From Actinomyces glycerinitolerans (lineage in GTDB: Bacteria; Actinomycetota; Actinomycetes; Actinomycetales; Actinomycetaceae), in NCBI RefSeq assembly GCF_900098745.1, contig NZ_FQTT01000003.1:1-52995 (forward strand): DNA of 52,995 bases, read 5' to 3'. Made by a program: the position numbers and the translations under genes. This document shows positions 7,385 to 15,103 of this stretch, one piece after another. The notes beneath the pieces are model-generated. The model did not search any database. It was not told the origin of the DNA and saw only the letters and a list, made by a program, of their open reading frames with translations. The stretch's first letter is position 1; each line of letters begins with the position of its first letter.

Positions 7385-8593
7385 ATGACGGAGCGGATTG
7401 TCCTCGGGCTCGGCGGGACCGTCGATTACGAGCTGTACTGGGACGCTGAGGCGTTTCAGGAGCTCGTGGACACCCATGGCATACACCAGGCCGAGCTCGA
7501 GGACGCTCCGCCGGCCAGCGCCGTCGACGAGCGGGAGATGCTGCTGGCGGTGCTGAGGTCCATGCGACAGTCCCGGGGATGCGAGTGCTACGCGGCCGAT
7601 AAGCGGGCGCTGCTTGCCTTCGCGGATCACTTCACCTACCAAGTCACCCTGGGCGGCACGTGCGTTCGCGCGGCGTTGGCCATGGAACGGATCGGCGTAG
7701 CCTCGACGGTGCACCTGGTCTCAATTAACGACGACGTCCGTCGGCTCCTGCCGGATGCGGTGGCGCGGGTGTGCAGCGCCGAGGCGGATTCCTTGGATCC
7801 GCACGTAATCGTCCAGTACCCGGCGGGCGCGGCGGTGCGCCTGGCCGATGGGGAGCTGACCGCGCACCGCCCCAATCGGGTGATCCTGGTCAACGATGCG
7901 CCCAACGAGGATCTGCGGCTGAGCAAGGACTTGCCTCGGCTGCTGGCCGAGGCCCGGGTAGTCCTGATCTCGGGCTTCAACACCATGAAGTCGGCATCCG
8001 AATTGCGCACTCGACTGGGCGAACTCGAGAACGCGTTGGCCGAGACGCCACCAGACGCCGTCGTCGTCTACGAGGACGCGGGTTTTCACAACGACGCCAT
8101 GCGTGAGGTGATCCTGGAGACAATTCCGCACCTGGTGGATCTTCACTCGCTCAACGAGGATGAGGCGCGTCACTATCTCGGACGCGCCATAGATCTGGAG
8201 GACGGGGCACAGGTCGCGGCGATGATGACCGACCTGCACCGGCGACTCGGGGCGCCGACTGTCATGGTGCATACCAGCCGCTACGCCGCGGTGGTGGGGG
8301 AGCGGGCGGCCCTGTTCCGCGAGGCCGCCGAGGCGGGTTGCCTACTGGCATCCACTCGCTTCCTACACGGGGACCGCTACGGCGTTGAGGAGTACACGGA
8401 GGTGGCGTGGGCGCCCCGGGAGGAGACCGGCGAGCGCCTCGCCCGCGCCTCCGAGCCGGCCGCGGCGGGCGTGCTGATCGCGCCGGGCTTCGCGGTTCGC
8501 ACCGCCTCTCCGACGACGATTGGCCTGGGCGACACCTTCATTGGCGGCGTGGTGGCACACCTGGCGGAGAAGGGCGGCTTGCAAACGTCGTGA
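7385..8593 (+). CDS. ADP-dependent glucokinase/phosphofructokinase family sugar kinase
   Basis: A 402-aa ribokinase-fold kinase of the ADP-dependent GK/PFK family, best known from archaea and from animal ADPGK. Diagnostic blocks are TLGGTCVRAALAMERIG near 88-104 (sugar site), VVLISGFNTM near 192-201, VVVYEDAGFHND near 225, MVHTSRYAAVV near 300, and TIGLGDTF at 378-385, where Asp383 is the expected catalytic base. The protein is somewhat shorter than archaeal members (about 450 aa). It is the last gene of the importer-aldolase operon, 41 bp after the aldolase, with GGGAGAG before the ATG. It most likely phosphorylates the imported sugar or its ketose form; phosphoryl donor and substrate need assay. 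Confidence 0.82.
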   Translation: MTERIVLGLGGTVDYELYWDAEAFQELVDTHGIHQAELEDAPPASAVDEREMLLAVLRSMRQSRGCECYAADKRALLAFADHFTYQVTLGGTCVRAALAMERIGVASTVHLVSINDDVRRLLPDAVARVCSAEADSLDPHVIVQYPAGAAVRLADGELTAHRPNRVILVNDAPNEDLRLSKDLPRLLAEARVVLISGFNTMKSASELRTRLGELENALAETPPDAVVVYEDAGFHNDAMREVILETIPHLVDLHSLNEDEARHYLGRAIDLEDGAQVAAMMTDLHRRLGAPTVMVHTSRYAAVVGERAALFREAAEAGCLLASTRFLHGDRYGVEEYTEVAWAPREETGERLARASEPAAAGVLIAPGFAVRTASPTTIGLGDTFIGGVVAHLAEKGGLQTS

Positions 8594-8611
8594 TCTGCTG
8601 GAGGACGGCGC

Positions 8612-9193
8612 TCAGGACGGTCGCGTCCCGCCTTGGCGCCGGCGACCACGGCGCCGCGCCTCCTTGCTGATGGTGCGCCACTGCTTAGGATGCAGTGGGT
8701 GATCGGCGGGCAGGGTATTCCAGGTCTTCCAGCTGGATGGTTTGGCCGGCCCGGCAAGCAGCAGGCCCGTCGCACGCAGTGGCTCGGTCAAGCCCTCCAT
8801 GGCGTTGATGGTGAAGTACTTGGGATGGTTCCAAGGGGTATCGGAATCAAAGGAGAAGTGCCAGCAGATAAGCTCGCTTGCCGCCGCGCGGCCACCCAAC
8901 GGGCGGGCCAGCACCGCCAGGCGCACGCGTCCGTGTTGGCGGCGTACCCAGGGGAGAACGAGCGCTAACGGAAATACCTCGGCAAGGTAATCCGCGAAGA
9001 AGCTGGCGGCCTCACTGCCCTCGCGCAGGATCACGCCGGTCCACGGCCCTCGTTCGGCCAGCACCGAGTCCAGGTCCCAGGTCTCCAGGGCGAACCCCTG
9101 CGGTGCCAGGTGGTCGATGACGAAGCGCACCGCGTCCCGCGGCGGCGCCGCCACCTCGAAGCGGCGCATGGGCTGCGTCTCAAGCCATGCCAT
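8612..9193 (-). CDS. Unrecognised 193-aa protein, paralogue B of the WXG cluster
   Basis: I do not recognise the family. This protein and its neighbour at 9379-9960 are tandem duplicates: the first 54 residues and the last 50 are almost identical, while residues about 55-140 have diverged. There is no signal peptide or membrane helix. It is rich in Trp and Arg/Pro and ends in a very basic tail (KEARRRGRRRQGG) that could bind nucleic acid or an acidic partner. It is the last gene of a minus-strand run starting with a WXG100 protein, so it may serve as an immunity, chaperone or adaptor factor; that is inference from position only. The start is preceded by GAGGTG, as in the sister gene. Confidence 0.65.
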   Translation of the reverse strand: MAWLETQPMRRFEVAAPPRDAVRFVIDHLAPQGFALETWDLDSVLAERGPWTGVILREGSEAASFFADYLAEVFPLALVLPWVRRQHGRVRLAVLARPLGGRAAASELICWHFSFDSDTPWNHPKYFTINAMEGLTEPLRATGLLLAGPAKPSSWKTWNTLPADHPLHPKQWRTISKEARRRGRRRQGGTRPS

Positions 9194-9251
9194 GGTGACT
9201 ACACCTCATCAGTAAAAGAGTGGGCCTGGATGACCTCTCCCTGCTAGCACT

Positions 9252-9350
9252 GGAGCCGACCGCTGCATACCATCGCTCAAGTTGGCAGGGAAACCAAGGC
9301 GAGCTTCGGCGCAACTCATCGACTTAATACAGTGGCGTGGTGGCACGCCC
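9252..9350 (-). pseudogene. Remnant of a second copy of the coiled-coil gene 3' end
   Basis: The gap between the two 193-aa genes keeps decayed sequence homologous to the 3' end and trailer of the coiled-coil gene at 10052-10456. Translated in the matching frame on the minus strand it gives TTPLY, stop, VDELRRSSPWFP, against TTPLDEMDELRRTSPRFP in the intact gene. The downstream GGAGCCGAC block and the spacing to the following gene are also conserved. The duplicated unit was therefore the coiled-coil gene plus the 193-aa gene, and one coiled-coil copy has been lost. Confidence 0.7.
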
Positions 9351-9378
9351 GGCCGCGAACATCGTTACCGGACGATGC

Positions 9379-9960
9379 TCAGGACGGTCGCGTCCCGCCT
9401 TGGCGCCGGCGACCACGGCGCCGCGCCTCCTTGCTGATGGTGCGCCACTGCTTAGGATGCAGTGGGTGATCGGCGGGCAGGGTATTCCAGGTCTTCCAGC
9501 TGGATGGTTTGGCCGGCCCGGCAAGCAGCAGGCCTGCTGCGCTAAGAGACTCGGTCAAACCTTCCATGATGTCGATGGTGAAGTTCGTGGACCAGTAACG
9601 TAAAGTCACGGAGTCAAGGTGGAAGTGCCAGCAGATAAGCTCGCTCCCCGTAGCGTCGCCGTGCAGCGGACGGGCAATGACCGCCATGCGTACGCGTCCG
9701 TGCTGGCGGCGTGTCCAAGGGAGGGCGAGAACTAGTGGAACCACTTCCATGAAGGTACCCACTGCGAAATTAGCGGCCTGACTACCTTCGCGCAGGACTA
9801 CGCCGGTCCACGGTCCCCGTTCGGCCAGCACCGAGTCCAGGTCCCAGGTCTCCAGGGCGAACCCCTGCGGCGCCAGGTGGTCGATGACGAAGCGCACGGC
9901 GTCCCGCGGCGGCGCCGCCACCTCAAAGCGGCGCATTGGCTGCGTCTCATGCCATGCCAT
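9379..9960 (-). CDS. Unrecognised 193-aa protein, paralogue A of the WXG cluster
   Basis: This is the sister of the 8612-9193 protein, with the same length and the same N-terminal block (FEVAAPPRDAVRFVIDHLAP) and basic C-terminus. The centre (about residues 55-140) differs at many positions, e.g. SQAANFAVGTFMEVV against SEAASFFADYLAEVF. The first 20 or so bases upstream of the two starts are also nearly identical. It follows the coiled-coil gene after 91 bp. It is not similar to any family I can name; a soluble cytoplasmic partner of the WXG-type proteins upstream is the most economical guess. Confidence 0.7.
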   Translation of the reverse strand: MAWHETQPMRRFEVAAPPRDAVRFVIDHLAPQGFALETWDLDSVLAERGPWTGVVLREGSQAANFAVGTFMEVVPLVLALPWTRRQHGRVRMAVIARPLHGDATGSELICWHFHLDSVTLRYWSTNFTIDIMEGLTESLSAAGLLLAGPAKPSSWKTWNTLPADHPLHPKQWRTISKEARRRGRRRQGGTRPS

Positions 9961-10051
9961 GGTGACTACACCTCATCAGATAAAGAGGAGGTCTCAATGA
10001 CCTCACCGTGTCAATAGGGGAGCCGACTGCAAGACGTCACCGACCAGGCCG

Positions 10052-10456
10052 TCAGGGAAACCGTGGCGAGGTACGGCGCAGCTCATCCATTTCATCCAGC
10101 GGCGTGGTTTGGGAGCCCGTTCGGCGCTGGGCCTCCCAGTCGTTGCGGAGGCGGCCCAGATTCTCCTCTACCTGCTTGCGTAGGCGCTTGGCCTCGGGTG
10201 AAGTGTCTTCTCCGGAGAAAACCGCCGCAACGGTGGTTCTGCCCGAGTCGATCCTGCGCTGGACGGTCTGCCAGTCGGGGCCGAGTTCACCTCGACGCGC
10301 AGCCTCGGCACGCTCCGCGTCCGCCCGCTCGGCCTCCTGCTCGGCCTGCTTGACTTCCTTCTCCAGACGTTCATTGACGCCACGAAGCTGCTCAATCAGC
10401 TCGTCAAGGTCGCGCCGCCCGCCAGGTCCACGGGGTGGGAGACTGAATGAAGTCAT
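10052..10456 (-). CDS. Small coiled-coil protein of the WXG cluster
   Basis: A 134-aa soluble protein of unknown family. Residues about 17-55 (DELIEQLRGVNERLEKEVKQ and the following Ala/Glu/Arg stretch) have the heptad pattern of a long coiled coil, followed by a less regular part and a second short helix (AKRLRKQVEENLGRLRNDWE). The ATG overlaps the TGA of the upstream 401-aa gene in ATGA, so translation is coupled and the two products are probably made in fixed ratio. Its 3' end exists as a decayed copy at 9252-9350. A chaperone or structural partner of the 401-aa protein is plausible. Confidence 0.7.
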   Translation of the reverse strand: MTSFSLPPRGPGGRRDLDELIEQLRGVNERLEKEVKQAEQEAERADAERAEAARRGELGPDWQTVQRRIDSGRTTVAAVFSGEDTSPEAKRLRKQVEENLGRLRNDWEAQRRTGSQTTPLDEMDELRRTSPRFP

Positions 10457-11658
10457 ACACGCACCGCCGTGCCACGGAGCGCCGCCTCTGCGATATTAGT
10501 CACGGTGTACGATACCTCAACAATCTTCGCCTTGGCGGTGACAATGCCTTCAATGGCGTCAAAAAGCGCGTTGACGATAATATAGCCAGCTCTCACAGCG
10601 TGGATGATGTCCCAAACTACGGTAGCGCACTCTACTGCGGCGGCCACCCATCCGGCTAAGGGGATTGCGGCCTCGACGGCAATTCGCCCCAATTTGTAGG
10701 AGATCTTCTTCAGAATCATGCCGAGGCCCGCGGCAGCGAGCTTTGCCGCGAGTGCAACCTTGCCTACAATGTCGCTGACGTAACCCGCTGCGTAACTCAG
10801 TGCGGTCGTGGCTGCGGACATCGCGGAGATGAAGGCATTGCAGGCCACCGCCCCTTTGCCCTCCCATTCGGACAGGCCGGGAAGGACTCCCGAGTCGTTC
10901 TGGCCCACGGCGACGAGTGCGGAGTCGAGCTCTGACCAGGCCGTTGAGGCGCGATCGACGTAGCGCCAGTCGCCCACGATATTCTTGTAGACGAAGTCGT
11001 TGAGAAGTGACCAGTGGAAGAGCTGCTCGAACACCCAGTCCAGGCCCCCGAGTAGAAGGCCTGCCGACCAACGGAGATTCTCCATCTCTGATGTGGGCGT
11101 GCCGGGCTCGCCCAGATAGGACTGGGGGTCCTGTTCCTCACGGACCGAACGGTTTGATGAGGTGGCGAGCTCGTAGCGCTCCTGGAGGCGCTGCGTTTGC
11201 GCGTCCGTGTACTCGCGTAGACCCGCCCCGTCCTGGGCTGCTTGATCAAACAGGAACGGATCTCCGCCTCCGCCCCCACTCGACTGGCGCGCGGCGTCTC
11301 CCAGGCTCGGTATGGACTCTCGAGGATCATTGAATGGCGGCGGCGGCACATCCATCTTCCTGAAGATCTCAGCAAGTTCATCCCACGCTTGCTCGTCCGC
11401 CTTTGCGTAAGCATCGATCGTGTTGTTCATCGAGTCGGCTGCGGCGGAGTGGGCTTCGGCGGCCAGGCCGAGGACCTCCTCGCCTACAAGAACGACCGCA
11501 TTGTTGAGCGGTACGAGTACGGAGAACAGGCCTCCCATCTCGGCCGAATCTATTCGCCCCCAGGTGGTCAGGAAGGACTTCATGGCCGGTAGGTGCTCGT
11601 CGCCCTGTCGCGCGAGTACCTGCTTGGTAAGACCGAGGTCGGCGTAGTCAACTTTCAT
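10453..11658 (-). CDS. WXG/LXG-like hydrophobic protein, candidate type VII secretion partner
   Basis: A 401-aa protein without a signal peptide. Residues 1-115 are helical with a TTWGRI turn near residue 31, like the helical hairpin of WXG100/LXG-type type VII substrates. A Gly-rich linker (SSGGGGGDPF near 130) follows. The C-terminal third (about 270-395) is strongly hydrophobic and Ala-rich, with several helices such as KVALAAKLAAAGLGMILKK and AGWVAAAVECATVVWDIIHA. It follows a WXG100 gene and is translationally coupled to a coiled-coil gene. GGAG precedes the ATG. No nuclease or other toxin motif is visible, so membrane insertion is a possible mode of action. No ESX core component is encoded in the window. 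Confidence 0.65.
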   Translation of the reverse strand: MKVDYADLGLTKQVLARQGDEHLPAMKSFLTTWGRIDSAEMGGLFSVLVPLNNAVVLVGEEVLGLAAEAHSAAADSMNNTIDAYAKADEQAWDELAEIFRKMDVPPPPFNDPRESIPSLGDAARQSSGGGGGDPFLFDQAAQDGAGLREYTDAQTQRLQERYELATSSNRSVREEQDPQSYLGEPGTPTSEMENLRWSAGLLLGGLDWVFEQLFHWSLLNDFVYKNIVGDWRYVDRASTAWSELDSALVAVGQNDSGVLPGLSEWEGKGAVACNAFISAMSAATTALSYAAGYVSDIVGKVALAAKLAAAGLGMILKKISYKLGRIAVEAAIPLAGWVAAAVECATVVWDIIHAVRAGYIIVNALFDAIEGIVTAKAKIVEVSYTVTNIAEAALRGTAVRV

Positions 11659-11695
11659 GTATTACTCCGGGTGTCAGAACCGATAGGTTCAACTG

Positions 11696-11986
11696 TCATA
11701 GGGACCATATGTTTGCGACTGTGTTGTCGGTCTGCTGGTAGCGCTCATTAGCGTTATCGACCGCGGTCGCTATGCTTTCCATGTAATCGACTTGCGTGAG
11801 CAACCGTTCTGACCAGCTGGCATGCGACGATGCGGCTGCACTGGCCGCCTCTCCTGTCCATTCAGACTGCGTAGCGGCCATGCTCCCCGACAGCTCGGCG
11901 TTGTCCGAGCTTAGTTGCGACGCTGCGGAACGCAGCGCGTCGGCGATTGCGTTGAGAGCATCTTCCGAGACTTCCAGATCGGCCAA
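11696..11986 (-). CDS. WXG100 (ESAT-6-like) protein
   Basis: A 96-aa protein of the WXG100 family, with two amphipathic helices joined by a SEWTGEAA turn. I chose the TTG at 11986 because AGGAGCGGG lies directly upstream and the resulting length and N-terminus (ADLEVSEDALNAIADAL) match the family; an ATG at 12028 would add 14 unrelated residues. WXG100 proteins form antiparallel dimers and are exported by, or act as adaptors for, type VII (ESX) systems. It is the first gene of the minus-strand cluster ending at 8612 and lies 37 bp ahead of the 401-aa WXG-like gene. Confidence 0.85.
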   Translation of the reverse strand: MADLEVSEDALNAIADALRSAASQLSSDNAELSGSMAATQSEWTGEAASAAASSHASWSERLLTQVDYMESIATAVDNANERYQQTDNTVANIWSL

Positions 11987-12129
11987 GGTCCCGCTCCTGT
12001 CAGATGGACTACGATGCGCGCGTGGCAATCACGGGGCGGTAATGCGCCGCGCGCCGATATACATCCGTGACGGTACTCCCCGGACGGAAGGAGCGCCATC
12101 CGTTTGAACGGATCAGCGCATGCTGTGCG

Positions 12130-13512
12130 TCACTCGCCCTTGAACTTCATGCCGGCGGTGAAGCCCATGGGGTTGAGCTCGAAGGCGCTGGCCGTGGCCT
12201 CGTCGAGGGCGGCGAAGTCCGCGTCGTCCTCGGGCACCGGCTCCTCGCCGTCGTCGAAGATGGCCTCCATCTCCTGGGTGTCGCCGAGCGACAGGTAGGA
12301 CTGCTCGTCCCAGTGCTGCGGCAGGACTGTGCGCACGTAGTCGTCCACCGCATCCTGGGTGGTCACGTCGCGTTGGCGCTGCTCGGACATGTACCAGCGG
12401 TGCTCCAGCACCTCGTGGAAGATCTCGGCCGGCTCCAGCTTGCGGCGCAGCTCCATGGGGACGGCGGCGATGGTGGGTTCGAACACCTCGGTCAGCCAGG
12501 CGTGCGCCACCTGCTCCACCGGCTCGTCCTTCCGACCGGTGACGGTGCGGAAGGTCTGCAGGTCGTTGAGCATGCGCTGCCCCTGGCGCTCCTGCACATC
12601 CAGGCCGGTGAGTCGCATGATCTGGCGGTGGTAGTGGCCGGCGTCGACCACCTTCGGCTGGATGATCATGCGCGTGCGCGAGCCGTCCGCCTCGGTCTTC
12701 ATGGTCAGCTCGCCGACGTCGAAGCCCAGTTCGTTCAACCGTTCGATGCGGTTGCGCACGCGCCAGCGCTCGCCCAGGTCGAAGGTCTCCTCGGCGGTGA
12801 GCACATTCCACAACTCGGTGTAGCGGCTGACGATACGGTCGCCCACCTCGATGGTGTCCACACTCGGCTCCAGCAGCGCCCCGGCCTGCAGATCCATCAG
12901 CTCGCCGATGATGTTCGTGCGGGCGACGTCGATGTCGTACAGCCGCTTGCCGTCGGTCAGGCCCTCGGTGTGCAGCTCGCCGGTCTCGGCATCCACCAGG
13001 TAGGCGGCGAAGGCGCCCGCATCCCGGCGGAACAGTGTGTTGGACAGGGACACATCCCCCCAGTAGAAGCCCAGCAGGTGCAGCCGCACCAGCAGCACGG
13101 CGAGGGCGTCGATCAACCGGGTGGCGGTCTCCGGGCGCATGTACTGGCTGAACAGCGCCCGGTAGGGCAGCGAGTAGGACAGGTGCTCGGTGACCAGCAC
13201 CGAGTTGAGTGCCGAGCCGTCCAGGGCGGTGCGGCCGGTGATGACCGCGGTCGGCGTCACGCAGGGGGCGCCGAGGCGGACCAGGTCGCGCAGCAGCTCG
13301 TACTCGTGGTGGGCGACGGATTCACCGATCTCCTTCACGGCGATGACGCGTTCGGAGAGGTTCACGAAGCGCACGATGTGGCGCGAAAGCCCCCGCGGGA
13401 GGGCGGCGAGCACCTCGGCCGGCCACTCCTCCAACGGAATCTCCCACGGGAGATCGAGCAGCGCCGGGTCAATCGTTGCCGCGGTGATCTGCATGGACGG
13501 GGGCATGGACAT
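12130..13512 (-). CDS. DUF4032 protein with kinase-like N-terminal domain
   Basis: A 460-aa cytoplasmic protein of the actinobacterial DUF4032 family. The N-terminal 270 residues have the fold signals of lipopolysaccharide/Ser-Thr kinase-like proteins: IAVKEIGE near residue 57 (candidate ATP lysine), LHLLGFYWGDVSLSNTL near 145-160 (the HxD-N equivalent is WGD...N) and YLVDAETGEL near 175. The remaining half is the DUF4032 domain. Substrate and function are unknown. It is monocistronic on the minus strand; the start could be either of two close ATGs (codons 1 or 3) or codon 7. Confidence 0.85.
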   Translation of the reverse strand: MSMPPSMQITAATIDPALLDLPWEIPLEEWPAEVLAALPRGLSRHIVRFVNLSERVIAVKEIGESVAHHEYELLRDLVRLGAPCVTPTAVITGRTALDGSALNSVLVTEHLSYSLPYRALFSQYMRPETATRLIDALAVLLVRLHLLGFYWGDVSLSNTLFRRDAGAFAAYLVDAETGELHTEGLTDGKRLYDIDVARTNIIGELMDLQAGALLEPSVDTIEVGDRIVSRYTELWNVLTAEETFDLGERWRVRNRIERLNELGFDVGELTMKTEADGSRTRMIIQPKVVDAGHYHRQIMRLTGLDVQERQGQRMLNDLQTFRTVTGRKDEPVEQVAHAWLTEVFEPTIAAVPMELRRKLEPAEIFHEVLEHRWYMSEQRQRDVTTQDAVDDYVRTVLPQHWDEQSYLSLGDTQEMEAIFDDGEEPVPEDDADFAALDEATASAFELNPMGFTAGMKFKGE

Positions 13513-13643
13513 ATTCTCTCAGGTCCGTCGCGATTCACTCGTCAACGGCGCCGGGTCGGTTCAGGCGAAGCCGATCGCCTTCGGGCTCGTTAATTCACGG
13601 CGAACCATACCTGCGGTTGTGGCGCTCGCCGTCGGCCTGTGGC

Positions 13644-13679
13644 TGAGCCCCGCTCCTCGTAGGGGAGAAGCGGGGCTCA
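13644..13679 (-). terminator. Hairpin downstream of the MsmK-type ATPase gene
   Basis: TGAGCCCCGCT at 13644-13654 pairs perfectly with AGCGGGGCTCA at 13669-13679 around a 14-base loop. It sits 74 bp beyond the stop of the minus-strand ATPase gene. There is no long T-run, so termination is probable but not certain. Confidence 0.5.
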
Positions 13680-13752
13680 AGCACGGTCGTGGTACGGGCG
13701 ATGCGGCGACGGAGGTCATCAGGCGGCCGGTTACCGCATCGCCGTGGGAGAG

Positions 13753-14880
13753 TCAGGCGGGCAGGCGCTCGCCGGTGGAGGCGGAGAAGATGTGCTCCTC
13801 GCCGGGCTTGATACGCACGTACACCGTCTCACCCGGCTCCGGCGCAGTGCGCGGAGGAACGCGGACGATGATCTGGCTGGAGTCCTCACCGGAGCCGAGC
13901 CTGTCCTCGGAGCCCTCGGCGCCGACCAGCTCGCCGTAGATGTAGGCGTCGCTACCCAGCTCCTCGACGAAGGACAGGCGCACCGGGATGGAGTGCTCGT
14001 CCTCGGCGGAGACCACCTCGAGGGACTCGGGGCGGAAGCCGATGACGATCTTGTTGTTGTCAGCCGGAACCATGGCGTCGAGCGTGGCCCGGGACAGCTG
14101 CACACGAGCGGCGCCGATGGAGGCGACGTCGCCGTCGACCGTGAACCGGCCGAGGTTCATGGCGGGAGAGCCGATGAAGCCGGCAACGAACTCGTTGGCG
14201 GGCTTGTCGTACATCTCGCGCGGAGTACCGACCTGCTGGAGCACGCCGTCCTTGAGGACCGCGATGCGGTCACCCATGGTCAGGGCCTCCGTCTGGTCGT
14301 GGGTCACGTAGACGGTGGTGACGCCCAACGAGCGCTGCAGGGACGCGATCTGCGTACGCGTCTGCACGCGCAGCTTGGCGTCCAGGTTGGACAGCGGCTC
14401 GTCCATGAGGAACACCTTCGGCTTACGCACGATGGCGCGACCCATGGCCACACGCTGACGCTGACCACCGGACAGGGCCTTCGGCTTGCGGTCCAGGTAC
14501 TCGGTCAGGCCGAGGATCTTGGCGGCCTCCTTGACGCGCCGGTCGATCTCATCCTTGGGAGTACCGGCGATCTTGAGGGCGAAACCCATGTTGTCGTGCA
14601 CCGACATGTGCGGGTACAGAGCGTAGTTCTGGAAGACCATGGCGATGTCACGGTCCTTGGGCTGGACGTCGGTCACGTCGCGGTCGCCGATGAGGATGCG
14701 ACCGGAGTTAACGTCCTCGAGGCCTGCGAGCATGCGCAGGGAGGTTGACTTTCCGCAGCCCGAGGGGCCGACCAGGACCAGGAACTCGCCGTCGGCGATC
14801 TCAAGGTTCAAGCTGTCCACCGACGGGGTGTCGTTCCCCGGGTAGATACGGGTGGCGTGGTCAAAGGTGACGGTTGCCAT
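13753..14880 (-). CDS. msmK: Multi-sugar ABC importer ATPase (MsmK/UgpC/MalK family)
   Basis: A 375-aa ATP-binding subunit that energises CUT1 sugar importers. Walker A GPSGCGKST lies near residues 37-45, the signature LSGGQRQRVAMGRAI near 133-147 and Walker B VFLMDEPLSNLD near 153-164; the last 130 residues form the regulatory TOBE domain shared by MsmK/UgpC proteins. I start at MATVTFDHATR (14880), where the family begins; longer readings add sequence from the intergenic region. It stands alone, not beside permeases, which is usual for shared ATPases. The importer at 3354-6450 lacks its own ATPase and is an obvious client. Confidence 0.92.
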   Translation of the reverse strand: MATVTFDHATRIYPGNDTPSVDSLNLEIADGEFLVLVGPSGCGKSTSLRMLAGLEDVNSGRILIGDRDVTDVQPKDRDIAMVFQNYALYPHMSVHDNMGFALKIAGTPKDEIDRRVKEAAKILGLTEYLDRKPKALSGGQRQRVAMGRAIVRKPKVFLMDEPLSNLDAKLRVQTRTQIASLQRSLGVTTVYVTHDQTEALTMGDRIAVLKDGVLQQVGTPREMYDKPANEFVAGFIGSPAMNLGRFTVDGDVASIGAARVQLSRATLDAMVPADNNKIVIGFRPESLEVVSAEDEHSIPVRLSFVEELGSDAYIYGELVGAEGSEDRLGSGEDSSQIIVRVPPRTAPEPGETVYVRIKPGEEHIFSASTGERLPA

Positions 14881-15103
14881 AAGGGGTATCCCTTCACCGA
14901 CAGGTACGTGCCGGACGATCCGAGTGAAAGGTGCCGATGCGTGTCCGCATTGACACGTGCCGGGGCGGTTTGCTCCGGTTAGGACCAACTTTGTCATACG
15001 ACAACGCCGTCCGGGTAGTCCGAAAAGGCTCGGAATATCCTCAAAGGTCTGTGAATCCACTCACGTCAACCGCGTCCGGGGCACCTCCCGGTACTGTGTC
15101 GCC

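Noticed and set aside
1096..8593. Assignment of the locus to sulfoquinovose degradation
   Set aside because: The isomerase fits, but no GH31 sulfoquinovosidase, sulfolactaldehyde reductase or sulfonate exporter is seen, and the kinase is of another family; kept only as one option.
12067..13593. 508-codon plus-strand frame opposite the DUF4032 gene
   Set aside because: Antisense shadow; the minus-strand frame has clear family motifs.
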